The notes beneath the pieces are model-generated. The model saw only the letters and a list, made by a program, of their open reading frames with translations, did no database searches and was not told the origin of the DNA. A stretch of 18,324 bases of DNA from an uncultured Collinsella sp. (GTDB lineage Bacteria; Actinomycetota; Coriobacteriia; Coriobacteriales; Coriobacteriaceae): NCBI GenBank assembly GCA_900542635.1, contig UQOJ01000042.1:1-18324 (forward strand), in the 5' to 3' direction. The position numbers and the translations under genes were made by a program. Positions 1-8,085 of this stretch are shown one piece after another (position 1 is the stretch's first letter; the number at the start of each line of letters is the position of its first letter).

Positions 1-25
1 AGCGTCAGATGTGTATAAGAGACAG
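1..25 (+). other. Sequencing-adapter remnant (Nextera read-1 / Tn5 mosaic end)
   Basis: Bases 7-25 are identical to the 19-bp Tn5 mosaic end used in Nextera libraries, and bases 1-6 (AGCGTC) match the adjacent read-1 adapter arm, so the first 25 bases reproduce the 3' end of that adapter. This is library sequence left on a contig end, not a transposon in the organism. It puts an in-frame TAA (16-18) ahead of the murF fragment, so a gene finder would wrongly report a complete short gene starting at the ATG at 31. Genomic sequence starts at about base 26. Confidence 0.96.
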
Positions 26-579
26 ATACCATGCTTGCCATCCCCGGCGTGCAGTCCGTTCCTAATGCCGTTAAGGCCGCCGCGGTTGCCTATCGCTTGG
101 GCGTGACGCCCGAGCAGATCGATGCTGCCTTTAGGGGCCTCACGATCACCGGTCACCGCCAGGAGATCAAGCGCGCCAAGAGCGGTGCACGCATCATCGA
201 TGACTCCTATAACGCCAGTGCCGAATCCATGGCTGCTGGCCTCGATCTGCTGTGCTCGCTTTCGTGCACGGGGTCTCGCATGGCTATCCTGGGCGAGATG
301 GGCGAGATGGGCGATGAGGCTCCTCGCATGCATGAGCTCGTGGGCGCCTATGCCGCCGCCAAGAAGCTCGATATGCTGGCGTGCGTGGGTGGTGAGCTGG
401 CCCAGCTTATGGCCGATGCCGCGCGCATGATGGGTATGGACGAGGACCGCATCCAGGTGTTCTCCGATTATCAGCAGGTGCTCGACCGCATGGGCGGCGC
501 GCTTGAAAAACATGATGTTGTACTGGTCAAGGGTTCCCGCTTTGTTGAGCTCGACCGCTTTGTGGAAGGTGTGTGCTAG
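26..579 (+). CDS. murF: UDP-MurNAc-tripeptide--D-Ala-D-Ala ligase MurF (C-terminal part)
   Basis: MurF is the cytosolic ATP-dependent ligase that adds D-Ala-D-Ala to UDP-MurNAc-tripeptide, giving the pentapeptide precursor. About 182 residues are present against roughly 450 for the family: the end of the central domain and the whole C-terminal domain. Visible marks are the Asn-Ala helix near the fragment start (PNAVKAAAVA), the Mur-ligase motif DDSYNAS (residues 57-63 counted from the ATG at 31), the ILGEMGEMG stretch that replaces the familiar LGDM-ELG, and a VLVKGSR motif near the C-terminus. The ATP-binding N-terminal region is missing because the contig ends here, so the ATG at 31 is an internal Met, not the start. 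mraY begins 3 nt after the stop, as expected in a dcw operon. Identity is firm from sequence and context. Confidence 0.95.
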
Positions 580-582
580 CCC

Positions 583-1602
583 ATGTTCGGCAATCCCTCA
601 TATCCAACGTATCAGGCTTTTTTGGGGCTTGGCATCGCCGCCGCCATTGCGCTGCTGCTCATGCCGTGGTGGATCAAGCTGCTCAAGGTCGAGGGTATCG
701 GCCAGCAGGTTCGTGCCGACGGTCCCAAGCGTCATTTGGTTAAGCAGGGAACGCCCACCATGGGTGGCGTTGTCATCCTCGTCGCGATCTCGCTGACCTG
801 CCTGCTGATGGGCAAGCTCACCACCGAGCTCGTGCTCGTGCTGCTCGCCACGCTGGCGACCGGCGTGCTGGGCCTGATCGACGACCTGACCTCCGTTGCG
901 CATGGGCGCTCGCTCGGTCTGACGCCTCATGCCAAGATGATCGGCCTAACCATTATCTGTGTCACCTTTACGGTACTTGCCGTTAACTGGTGCGGCGTCG
1001 CCCCCGAGATTCGTTTTCCCGGCGGCCTGACGATTGACCTCGGTGTTCTTTCGACCACCATCTGCGGCCTTTCGTTCCCGTGGCTCTACATTGTCTTTTG
1101 CTGGCTGATGATCGCCGGTCTTTCTAATGCTGTGAACCTGACCGATGGCCTTGACGGTCTTGCTGGCGGCACCTCTATGATCGCCATGCTCGCCATGGCT
1201 GCGATGGCGTTTTTGCACGGAGACGTGAACCTGTCCATTTTCTGCACCGCGTGTGCCGGTGCCTGCTTGGGCTTTCTGTGGTTCAACTGCTATCCGGCGA
1301 GCATCTTTATGGGCGATACCGGCTCGCTTGCCCTGGGCGCCGCGTTTGCCTGCACGTCCATCATGACCAACACCGAGGTCGTCTCCCTCATCATCGGCGG
1401 CCTGTTTATCGTTGAGACCCTGTCGGTCATGATTCAGGTTGTCTACTTCCACTTTACGCACAAGCGCGTCTTCCTTATGGCGCCCATCCATCATCATTTC
1501 GAAAAGAAGGGCTGGGCCGAGACCAAGGTCGTCATCCGTTTTTGGATTATCGCTGCTGCCTTTGGTGCCGTTGGCCTTGCCCTGTTCTTCCAGTTGGGAT
1601 AG
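583..1602 (+). CDS. mraY: Phospho-MurNAc-pentapeptide translocase MraY
   Basis: MraY is a polytopic membrane enzyme that transfers phospho-MurNAc-pentapeptide from UDP to undecaprenyl phosphate, forming lipid I. The protein has 339 residues, within the usual range, with about ten hydrophobic segments. Family signatures are all present: GPKRHLVKQGTPTMGG (47-62), the Asp pair of LIDDL (100-101), NLTDGLDGLA (185-194), GDTGS with the third conserved Asp (244-248), and the His-rich loop HHHFEKKGW (303-311). The ATG at 583 lies 3 nt after the murF stop; GGAAGG at 564-569 inside murF is a rather distant ribosome site, so translation is probably coupled to murF. No residue important to the family is obviously missing. 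Confidence 0.98.
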   Translation: MFGNPSYPTYQAFLGLGIAAAIALLLMPWWIKLLKVEGIGQQVRADGPKRHLVKQGTPTMGGVVILVAISLTCLLMGKLTTELVLVLLATLATGVLGLIDDLTSVAHGRSLGLTPHAKMIGLTIICVTFTVLAVNWCGVAPEIRFPGGLTIDLGVLSTTICGLSFPWLYIVFCWLMIAGLSNAVNLTDGLDGLAGGTSMIAMLAMAAMAFLHGDVNLSIFCTACAGACLGFLWFNCYPASIFMGDTGSLALGAAFACTSIMTNTEVVSLIIGGLFIVETLSVMIQVVYFHFTHKRVFLMAPIHHHFEKKGWAETKVVIRFWIIAAAFGAVGLALFFQLG

Positions 1603-1611
1603 TGGTCTTTC

Positions 1612-3018
1612 ATGCCTCTTGCTGATGTCTTTAGCCTGCTCGTTTTGGGTCAGGGCAAATCCGGTCTCGATGTCGCCCGCTGGGCGCTGGCACATCCCGA
1701 GCGCGTAAGCGCCGTTACCGTGTATGGCGGCGGCACCTCTGAGCCCAATGACGCCACGCGTGCGCTCGAGGCTGCTGGTGCGTCGTTTGTCTATGGGACC
1801 GAACAGGTCGAGGGCGCCTATGACGTATGCGTGACGTGCCCGGGCATCTCGGAATTCTCGGGCTTCTTTAAGGCCGGGCGCGAGCATGCCGCCCAGATTA
1901 TGGGTGAGCCCGAGTTTGCCTATCGCCTGTCGCCCGATAACTGGATTGCCATCACGGGCACCAACGGCAAGACTACCACTACGTCGCTGACTGATTATCT
2001 GCTCAAGGCTGCCGGCGAGGCCAGCGTTGCTGTCGGCAACATCGGCGAGCCGCCGGTCAACGAGATTGACGGCCGAGCCCACAACGAGTGGTTTGTGGCT
2101 GAGCTCTCGAGCTATCAGATTGCTACGACCACCGAGCTCCACCCTCGAGTGGCGGTGCTGCTCAACATCACTCCCGACCACTTGGGCTGGCATAAGAGCC
2201 ATAAGAACTATGCGCTTGCCAAGGTCAAACTGTTCGACAATATGGTCGATGACGATCTGGCGGTTGTCGACGTCGAAGACGCCGGCATTCACGAGTTCGA
2301 TGAGTACATCTACACGCCGGGTCGTCGCATCTGCAAGGTCGCTTTTGACGAGCCTGAGGGCGAGGATGCCGCCTTTGTGCGTGATGGCAAGATGATCGTG
2401 CGCCTGAAGGGCGTCGAGACCCCGCTCATCGCTACATCCGAGCTCAAGATCTCGGGCCATCACAATGTTATCAATGCCCTGTGCGCTGCCACGGCTGCCT
2501 TGGCGGTCGGTGCCGATGTCGATGGTGTCTGCCGCGGTCTTGCCTCGTTCCAGCCGCTCGAGCACCGCGTGGAGCCGTGTGGCGAGATTGACGGCGTGCG
2601 CTACGTCAACGATTCCAAGGCGACCAACACCGATGCGGTCGAGAAGGCACTGACGGCATTTCCCGATGACGACGTGATCTTGCTGCTCGGCGGCCACGAT
2701 AAGGGCACGCCGCTCACGGACTTCGCGCGCGTCGTTATGGACAACGTGCGCTCGGTCGTCTGCTTTGGCGATGCGCGCGAGCGCTTCACCGCCGCTATGG
2801 ACGAGGCCGATGTCGATGGCGATGTGGATATCGCCCAGGCGGATGACCTGCGCGACGCCGTGGACGTCGCCCGTTCGTTGTCGAGCCGTGGCGATGTGAT
2901 CTTACTTTCTCCTGCCTGCTCTTCGTTCGATGAGTTCTCGGGCTATGAGGAGCGCGGCCGCGTGTTTAAGGACTACGTGGCCCAGCTTGCCGCTGCAGCG
3001 AAATCACAAATGGAATAG
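1612..3018 (+). CDS. murD: UDP-MurNAc-L-alanine--D-glutamate ligase MurD
   Basis: MurD is the cytosolic ATP-dependent ligase that adds D-Glu to UDP-MurNAc-L-Ala. At 468 residues it is family-typical. The N-terminal nucleotide-fold domain begins with LLVLGQGKSG. The central ATPase domain shows the P-loop GTNGKTT (116-122), ELSSYQ (164-169), NITPDHLGWH (185-194) and the Lys normally carbamylated in Mur ligases within YALAKVKLFDN (about K204). The C-terminal domain shows LEHRVE (316-321), NDSKATNT (333-340) and SPACSSFDEF (433-442), the last two characteristic of MurD rather than MurC, MurE or MurF. The ATG lies 9 nt after the mraY stop, and no strong Shine-Dalgarno sequence is visible in that gap, so coupling to mraY is likely. 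Confidence 0.98.
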   Translation: MPLADVFSLLVLGQGKSGLDVARWALAHPERVSAVTVYGGGTSEPNDATRALEAAGASFVYGTEQVEGAYDVCVTCPGISEFSGFFKAGREHAAQIMGEPEFAYRLSPDNWIAITGTNGKTTTTSLTDYLLKAAGEASVAVGNIGEPPVNEIDGRAHNEWFVAELSSYQIATTTELHPRVAVLLNITPDHLGWHKSHKNYALAKVKLFDNMVDDDLAVVDVEDAGIHEFDEYIYTPGRRICKVAFDEPEGEDAAFVRDGKMIVRLKGVETPLIATSELKISGHHNVINALCAATAALAVGADVDGVCRGLASFQPLEHRVEPCGEIDGVRYVNDSKATNTDAVEKALTAFPDDDVILLLGGHDKGTPLTDFARVVMDNVRSVVCFGDARERFTAAMDEADVDGDVDIAQADDLRDAVDVARSLSSRGDVILLSPACSSFDEFSGYEERGRVFKDYVAQLAAAAKSQME

Positions 3019-3026
3019 GGGTTGCG

Positions 3027-4547
3027 GTGAGAGAGGAGAGCCCCCGACAAGGTATGAGGAGGCCCGACTCGGACCGTGCTTCCTCGCGTCGCAGCACACC
3101 GCGTTCCGGTCGCGGCGGGCAGTCGTTTAGCGAACGCTATATTGCCGGCGTTCCCGCCCGTATCATGCGCCCCCGTTTGATATTCATGGCCTGCCTGTTT
3201 ACCTTGGTATGCTTTGGCCTGCTGATGGTGTACTCGGCGTCTTCGGTCGAGGCGCTGCACGAGAATGGCTCGGCGACGTTTTTTCTGTTTCGACAAGCCG
3301 CGTTTGCCGGAGTTGGCGTGCTGGCTATGGTTGCCATCGTGCGCATCTTGCCGGACAGCTGGTTTGGGGAGGATGTGCTCAGGATCTTCCTTATCGGCAT
3401 GATAGGGCTACTGCTTCTGGTGTTCTTGGTGGGCAGCGGCAGCCGTGGCGCCACGCGCTGGCTCAACATCGCCGGTATTCAGTTCCAGCCTTCCGAGTTT
3501 TTAAAGCCATTTGCCATTGCGTATTCGGCCATCATGCTTGATCGCTTCTTTTCGCCCGGTGGCAACATCAACGAATTCCTTCGCAAGATGGGTATCTACC
3601 TGGGCATTTCGCTCTTTCTGATCTTTATCCAGCCCGATTTCGGTACCGTCCTGATCATCTTGTTGACCCTCATGTGCATGGCGCTGTTTGCGGGTCTCGA
3701 CCCCAGATTTATCATCGGTGTGATAATCTTCGGCATTCTCGTGATCGTGATTGCGCTTGTTGCAGAGCCGTACCGTATGGTGCGTATTCAGGTTGCCTTG
3801 AACCCTTGGGCCGACGAGTATGGTGACGGCTATCAGGCCACGCTTGCCATCATGGCCTTTGCCTCGGGCGGTCTGTTCGGCCGTGGCATCGGCAACTCAA
3901 CCATGAAGTACTCGTATCTGCCCGAGGCGCACAATGACTACATCCTGGCCATCATTGGCGAGGAAGTCGGTTTTGTCGGAACCGTGCTGTTCTTCTTGGT
4001 GTTTGCGATGCTGATCTACTCGGCGTTTCGCATTGCCGAGCAGGCGACCGATCGTCGGGGTGCGCTCATGGCGTCTGGCTCCGCGGTCATTCTCGCGGTG
4101 CAGTTTTTGATTAACGCGCTAGGCATCCTCAACGTGTTTCCCATGACGGGCAAACCGTTGCCGTTTATTAGCTACGGCGGTTCGTCGATTATCGTGTCGC
4201 TCATGCTTGCCGGGTTGATCCTGCGCGTTTCGTACGAGAGCGCCCGCCGCGATGAGTATGACCGCCGCCGTGAGAGCTTTGCCGTTATGGACGAGAGCAC
4301 CGCCGGCGTAGCCCATGTGCGCGGTGAACGACCTTCGCGTAGCGGCTTTACCGTTCTGGATGGTTCTGCATCCGAGCCGGCAGCTCGTCCACGCCCGCGA
4401 ATGGCTCCGCAAGGTCGTCCTCAGCGCCCCACTCCTCGCAATGCGGGCGGCGGATATAATCGAATCGATTTGAACTCGGACCCGTCGGCGCGTCTGCGTA
4501 CCGACGACCAGGGACCGCGTGTACGAAGGGACTACCATGACCGATAA
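3027..4547 (+). CDS. ftsW: Septal peptidoglycan glycosyltransferase FtsW (SEDS family)
   Basis: FtsW is the SEDS-family glycan polymerase that works with the class B transpeptidase FtsI at the septum, using lipid II. The sequence has a basic cytosolic N-terminus (about 48 residues), around ten membrane segments between residues 50 and 400, the conserved block GATRWLNIAGIQFQPSEF (141-158), IQPDFGTV (201-208), PEAHND (299-304, ending in the Asp shown to be essential in SEDS enzymes) and GKPLPFISYGGSS (375-387). After the last helix comes a roughly 105-residue Arg/Pro-rich cytosolic tail, which makes it longer (506 residues) than many FtsW proteins. FtsW is preferred to RodA because of the position between murD and murG. 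The start is uncertain: GTG at 3027 gives this length, while ATG at 3054 would remove nine residues. The end overlaps murG by 11 nt. Confidence 0.94.
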   Translation: MREESPRQGMRRPDSDRASSRRSTPRSGRGGQSFSERYIAGVPARIMRPRLIFMACLFTLVCFGLLMVYSASSVEALHENGSATFFLFRQAAFAGVGVLAMVAIVRILPDSWFGEDVLRIFLIGMIGLLLLVFLVGSGSRGATRWLNIAGIQFQPSEFLKPFAIAYSAIMLDRFFSPGGNINEFLRKMGIYLGISLFLIFIQPDFGTVLIILLTLMCMALFAGLDPRFIIGVIIFGILVIVIALVAEPYRMVRIQVALNPWADEYGDGYQATLAIMAFASGGLFGRGIGNSTMKYSYLPEAHNDYILAIIGEEVGFVGTVLFFLVFAMLIYSAFRIAEQATDRRGALMASGSAVILAVQFLINALGILNVFPMTGKPLPFISYGGSSIIVSLMLAGLILRVSYESARRDEYDRRRESFAVMDESTAGVAHVRGERPSRSGFTVLDGSASEPAARPRPRMAPQGRPQRPTPRNAGGGYNRIDLNSDPSARLRTDDQGPRVRRDYHDR

Positions 4548-5652
4548 AATGACCGTTGCTATTGCAGCCGGCGGCACGGCCGGGCACATCAACCCCGCGC
4601 TCGCCTTGGCCGAAGAGCTGCGTGACCGTGGCCACCACGTTGTGTTCGTGGGCCAGTCGCGCAAGCTCGAGGGTCGTCTGGTCCCCGAGGCTGGGTTTGA
4701 TTTTGTGCCCATTACGGTCACGGGCTTCGACCGCTCCCGTCCTTGGACGGCGCTGACCTCGCTGTGGCGTGTCAACAAAGCCAAGCGTGCGCTCGCCAGT
4801 CATTTCTCAAAGGTCGGCAAGCCCGATGCTGCCGTCGGTTTTGGTGCCTATGTCGAGGTTCCGCTGCTGGGGTGGTGCAAGGGCGCGGGCGTTCCGTATC
4901 TGCTGCATGAGCAGAACTCTGTTCCGGGCCTGGCCAACAAGATGATGAACTCCCACGCCGCCCGCGTGTGCATCTCGGTGCCGGCAGCGCGTTCGGTCTT
5001 TGAGCGCGAAGGTGACCCTGACCACGTGCTCATGACCGGCAACCCCGTACGTCGCTCGGTAATCGAGGGCGATCGCGCTCGCGGCCGCAAGGCACTTGGC
5101 GTTCCCGAGGACGCTACGCTGCTGCTCGTCTTTGGCGGTTCACTTGGCGCCCAGCACCTCAACGAGCGCGTGGTTTCGCTCAAAAACGAGCTGCTTTCGC
5201 GCAAGAACCTCTATGTGTTGCATTCGACGGGTGCCGACGGCTTTGAGGAGACCGAGCGCGCTTTGGCGCTGACGCCCGAGGAGGCGAAGCGTTACCGCGT
5301 CCAGCCTTACATCGACAACATGGGCGATATGTTGGCTGCTGCCGATTTGGTGCTCTCGCGTTCGGGCGCATCGAGCGTGGCCGAGATCGCTGCACTCGCC
5401 GTGCCTTCGGTGCTCGTGCCGTACCCGCATGCGACGGCCGACCACCAAACCACCAATGCCCGTTATCTGGTCGACGCCGGGGCCGGCGTGCTCTGCGCCG
5501 ATGCCGATATCGACGGTTCTGCCTTTGCCGATGAACTGCTGCACCTGGTCGATGACGCGGCGGCGCGCGACGCCATGCGTCAGGCGGCGCGTGGTCTGGC
5601 TCAGGATAGGGCCGCCGCTCTTCTGGCGGATGCGGTAGAGGGTTTGCGTTAG
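4537..5652 (+). CDS. murG: UDP-GlcNAc:lipid I N-acetylglucosaminyltransferase MurG
   Basis: MurG is a GT-B fold glycosyltransferase on the inner membrane face that adds GlcNAc to lipid I, giving lipid II. The start chosen is the ATG at 4537, because GAAGGG (4525-4530) sits 6 nt upstream; an in-frame GTG at 4519 would add six residues without a good ribosome site. This gives 371 residues, normal for the family. Visible motifs are the N-terminal glycine loop GGTAGH (12-17), HEQN (124-127), GNPVR (168-172), the second glycine loop GGSLGA (200-205), the UDP-GlcNAc region RSGASSVAEIAA (275-286) and PYPHATADHQTTNA (295-308). The start lies inside the end of ftsW, an 11-nt overlap that points to coupled translation. 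Confidence 0.97.
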   Translation: MTDKMTVAIAAGGTAGHINPALALAEELRDRGHHVVFVGQSRKLEGRLVPEAGFDFVPITVTGFDRSRPWTALTSLWRVNKAKRALASHFSKVGKPDAAVGFGAYVEVPLLGWCKGAGVPYLLHEQNSVPGLANKMMNSHAARVCISVPAARSVFEREGDPDHVLMTGNPVRRSVIEGDRARGRKALGVPEDATLLLVFGGSLGAQHLNERVVSLKNELLSRKNLYVLHSTGADGFEETERALALTPEEAKRYRVQPYIDNMGDMLAAADLVLSRSGASSVAEIAALAVPSVLVPYPHATADHQTTNARYLVDAGAGVLCADADIDGSAFADELLHLVDDAAARDAMRQAARGLAQDRAAALLADAVEGLR

Positions 5653-5749
5653 TTAGACGGGATATCGTCGGTCGCCCTCGCGCTGATGCGGTAGGTGCGG
5701 TACAGTTAACGGGTTACAGGCAGTGTTTACGCAAGGAGTACACGAGCAC

Positions 5750-7168
5750 ATGGCTGATTCCCAGACTGCAACCTCCGCGCCCGAGTTTAAGAGCGCCCAC
5801 TTTATCGGTATCGGCGGCGCCGGCATGAGCGGCATCGCCCTCGTTCTTCACGAGCGCGGTTATGCCGTTACCGGCTCCGACCTTAAGACGTCACGTTATA
5901 TCCGCCAGCTTACCCGCGCTGGTGTGAAGGTGCATGTGGGCCATGAGGCCGCCACGATCGACGAGGTAAAGCCCGACGTGGTTGTTGTCTCCACCGCTAT
6001 TCCGGAGTCCAACCCTGAACTCGTGCGCGCTCGCGAGCTTGGTATTCCCGTGTGGCCCCGTGCCAAGATGCTCTCTGCCTTGGGCCACGGCTACACGACT
6101 GTCGCTGTTGCCGGCACGCACGGCAAGACCACCACGTCTTCGATGTGCGCCACCATGCTCGACCGCATGGGTCTGGATCCGAGCTTCCTGATCGGTGGCA
6201 TCGTCGAGGGCTATGACACGAACGGCAAGAACGGCTCGGGCGACTACTTTGTCGCCGAGGCCGACGAGTCCGACAGCTCCTTCCTGTTCCTGAACCCCAA
6301 CGTGGTCATTGTGACCAACGTCGAGGCCGACCACCTCGATCACTACTCGGGTATCGAGGAGATCGAAGCGACTTTCGCCAAATTCATGAGCCTGGTGGGC
6401 GAGGACGGCACCGTCATCGTCTGCGGTGAGGACCCGCATCTGGTCGAGCTCGCCAAGTCGACGGGCCGTCACGTGCTTTCCTACGGCTTTGCCGAGAGCA
6501 ACGACATCGTCTGCATGCACCCGGATGTCAAAGGCATCCAGAGTGACTTTATCGTTCGCTTTGAGGACGGCACTGAGCATGCCGTGGAGATCAAGAGCAA
6601 TCCCGGTCGCCACAACATGCTCAACGCCACGGCGGTGCTCACCGTCGCCCATGTCCTGGGCCTTGACATCGACGCCGCCGCCAAGGCGCTCTCGAGCTTT
6701 GAGGGCGTCCGCCGTCGCTTTACCCACGTGGGCGATATCGATGGCATCACCGTGGTCGATGATTACGGCCATCACCCCACCGAGATCAAGGCGACGCTTG
6801 CTGCCGCTTCGTCGCTGGGCTACAAGCATGTCGACGTCGTGTTCCAGCCGCACCGTTATTCGCGCCTGCAGGCCCTGTGCGACGACTTTGCCGATGCATT
6901 TGCCAATGCCGATAAACTGCTGCTGATTGATGTGTTCTCGGCTGGCGAGATGCCCATTCCGGGTGTTACCTCTAAGATGCTCGCCGATACCGTGCGCGCC
7001 AAGCATCCTGGCAAGGAGGTCGTGTACTGCTCCAGCCGTCTTGAGCTCAATCAGGAGCTCGAGCAGATGGTGGGCGAGGGCGATCTGCTGCTCACTATGG
7101 GTGCCGGTGACGTTACGACCGTCGGTCCCGAGTTCATTGAGTATCTGACTGCCAAGAAAGACGCTTAA
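5750..7168 (+). CDS. murC: UDP-MurNAc--L-alanine ligase MurC
   Basis: MurC is the cytosolic ATP-dependent ligase that attaches L-Ala to UDP-MurNAc, the first peptide step. The ATG at 5750 is preferred because AAGGAG (5733-5738) lies 11 nt upstream; an in-frame GTG at 5723 would precede that ribosome site. Length is 472 residues, normal. Motifs in order: GIGGAGMSGIA (20-30), P-loop AGTHGKTT (121-128), EADESDSSFL (170-179), TNVEADHLDHY (189-199), PGRHNMLNA (285-293), DDYGHHPTEI (337-346) and FQPHRYSR (365-372); the DDYGHHPTEI and FQPHRYSR pair is typical of MurC. A 97-nt gap separates it from murG, the largest in this half of the cluster; I see no convincing promoter there. The pgeF product farther along is known in other bacteria to correct MurC errors. 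Confidence 0.97.
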   Translation: MADSQTATSAPEFKSAHFIGIGGAGMSGIALVLHERGYAVTGSDLKTSRYIRQLTRAGVKVHVGHEAATIDEVKPDVVVVSTAIPESNPELVRARELGIPVWPRAKMLSALGHGYTTVAVAGTHGKTTTSSMCATMLDRMGLDPSFLIGGIVEGYDTNGKNGSGDYFVAEADESDSSFLFLNPNVVIVTNVEADHLDHYSGIEEIEATFAKFMSLVGEDGTVIVCGEDPHLVELAKSTGRHVLSYGFAESNDIVCMHPDVKGIQSDFIVRFEDGTEHAVEIKSNPGRHNMLNATAVLTVAHVLGLDIDAAAKALSSFEGVRRRFTHVGDIDGITVVDDYGHHPTEIKATLAAASSLGYKHVDVVFQPHRYSRLQALCDDFADAFANADKLLLIDVFSAGEMPIPGVTSKMLADTVRAKHPGKEVVYCSSRLELNQELEQMVGEGDLLLTMGAGDVTTVGPEFIEYLTAKKDA

Positions 7169-7173
7169 GTCTA

Positions 7174-8085
7174 ATGGGTCTGTTTAACGCCGTCATGGCG
7201 CTCTCGGGCATGATCGACACGGATGTGATCGAGGACGAGCGCCTTGCGCGTCATACGAGCTATCGTATCGGCGGCAAGGCCGACCTCTTTGTGACGTGCC
7301 ATAGCTATCATGCCCTCCGCCGCGCCGTGGCGGTGCTCGATCGCGAGCAGGTGCCGTGGGTCATCATCGGCAAGGGCTCCAATCTGCTGGTTGCCGATGG
7401 CGGTTATCGCGGCGCCGTCATTTCGCTCGGACGTGAGTTTCAGCGCACGGTTGTTGCCGATGACGGTTGTACGCTGACGGTCGGTGCGGGCGTGATGTTT
7501 GCGCGCCTGGTCAACGATGCCCTGTCGCGTAGCCTCTCGGGCCTTGAGTTTGCCGTTGGCATCCCTGGTTCGGTCGGTGGTGCGATATCTATGAATGCCG
7601 GCACACGGACCGAGTGGATTGGCTCACTGGTTGAGGATGTCGTAACGTTTGACCCGGCATCCGGTATCAAGCATTATGCGGGGTCCGAGATCACTTGGGG
7701 CTACCGCGAATGTAGCCTTCCCCGCAATGAGATCATCCTCGAGTGCGTGCTCAAGCTTAAACCGGCGCCCAAGGCCGATATTCGCGAGCGCATGGAACGG
7801 TACCTGACGAGGCGCAAGCGTACGCAGCCCATGGGTCGCGCATCCTGCGGGTCGGTCTTTCGTAACCCGCCCGATGCGAGTGTGGGCAAGCTTATCGAGG
7901 ATTGTGGATTAAAGGGTTTTTCGATTGGCGGCGCGGAAGTTTCGCCCGTTCACGCTAATTTTATCGTTAATAACGGAACTGCCTCGGCCGATGACGTTGC
8001 CGCGGTTATCAGATATGTGCACGGAAAGGTGAGGGAGGCGTATGGCATCGAGCTCAGACCGGAAGTTAAATTCCTCGGCTTCTAG
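7174..8085 (+). CDS. murB: UDP-N-acetylenolpyruvoylglucosamine reductase MurB
   Basis: MurB is the FAD- and NADPH-dependent reductase that converts UDP-GlcNAc-enolpyruvate to UDP-MurNAc. At 303 residues it is the shorter type II form common in Gram-positive bacteria. Motifs: TSYRIGGKADL (28-38), the FAD-binding stretch IIGKGSNLLV (64-73), GIPGSVGGA (129-137), CGSVFRNP (225-232), whose Ser is the family's catalytic proton donor, LIEDCGLKGFSIGGAEVS (240-257) and a conserved C-terminal RPEVKFLG. The ATG at 7174, 5 nt after murC, has only a weak ribosome site; an ATG at 7195 or 7210 would also keep the whole FAD domain, so the exact start is open. The last 44 nt overlap ftsQ in another frame. Confidence 0.96.
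   Translation: MGLFNAVMALSGMIDTDVIEDERLARHTSYRIGGKADLFVTCHSYHALRRAVAVLDREQVPWVIIGKGSNLLVADGGYRGAVISLGREFQRTVVADDGCTLTVGAGVMFARLVNDALSRSLSGLEFAVGIPGSVGGAISMNAGTRTEWIGSLVEDVVTFDPASGIKHYAGSEITWGYRECSLPRNEIILECVLKLKPAPKADIRERMERYLTRRKRTQPMGRASCGSVFRNPPDASVGKLIEDCGLKGFSIGGAEVSPVHANFIVNNGTASADDVAAVIRYVHGKVREAYGIELRPEVKFLGF

Noticed and set aside
7..25. Tn5/IS50 mosaic end suggesting a transposon
   Set aside because: It is contiguous with the Nextera adapter arm at the contig end, and no transposase or second end is present, so it is a library artefact.
946..2697. A 583-codon open frame on the minus strand opposite mraY and murD
   Set aside because: It is antisense to two complete, motif-bearing genes, its product is Gly/Arg/His/Asp-rich with no recognisable domain, and such antisense frames are common in GC-rich genomes with biased third positions.
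5653..5749. Possible promoter in the murG-murC gap
   Set aside because: TACAGT (5701-5706) is -10-like, but no -35 lies at suitable spacing. A 10-bp direct repeat GATGCGGTAG (5629 and 5685) is too short to mean much.
5891..7006. A 371-codon minus-strand open frame opposite murC
   Set aside because: Antisense shadow of a complete murC; composition is His/Val/Gly/Asp-rich and non-protein-like.
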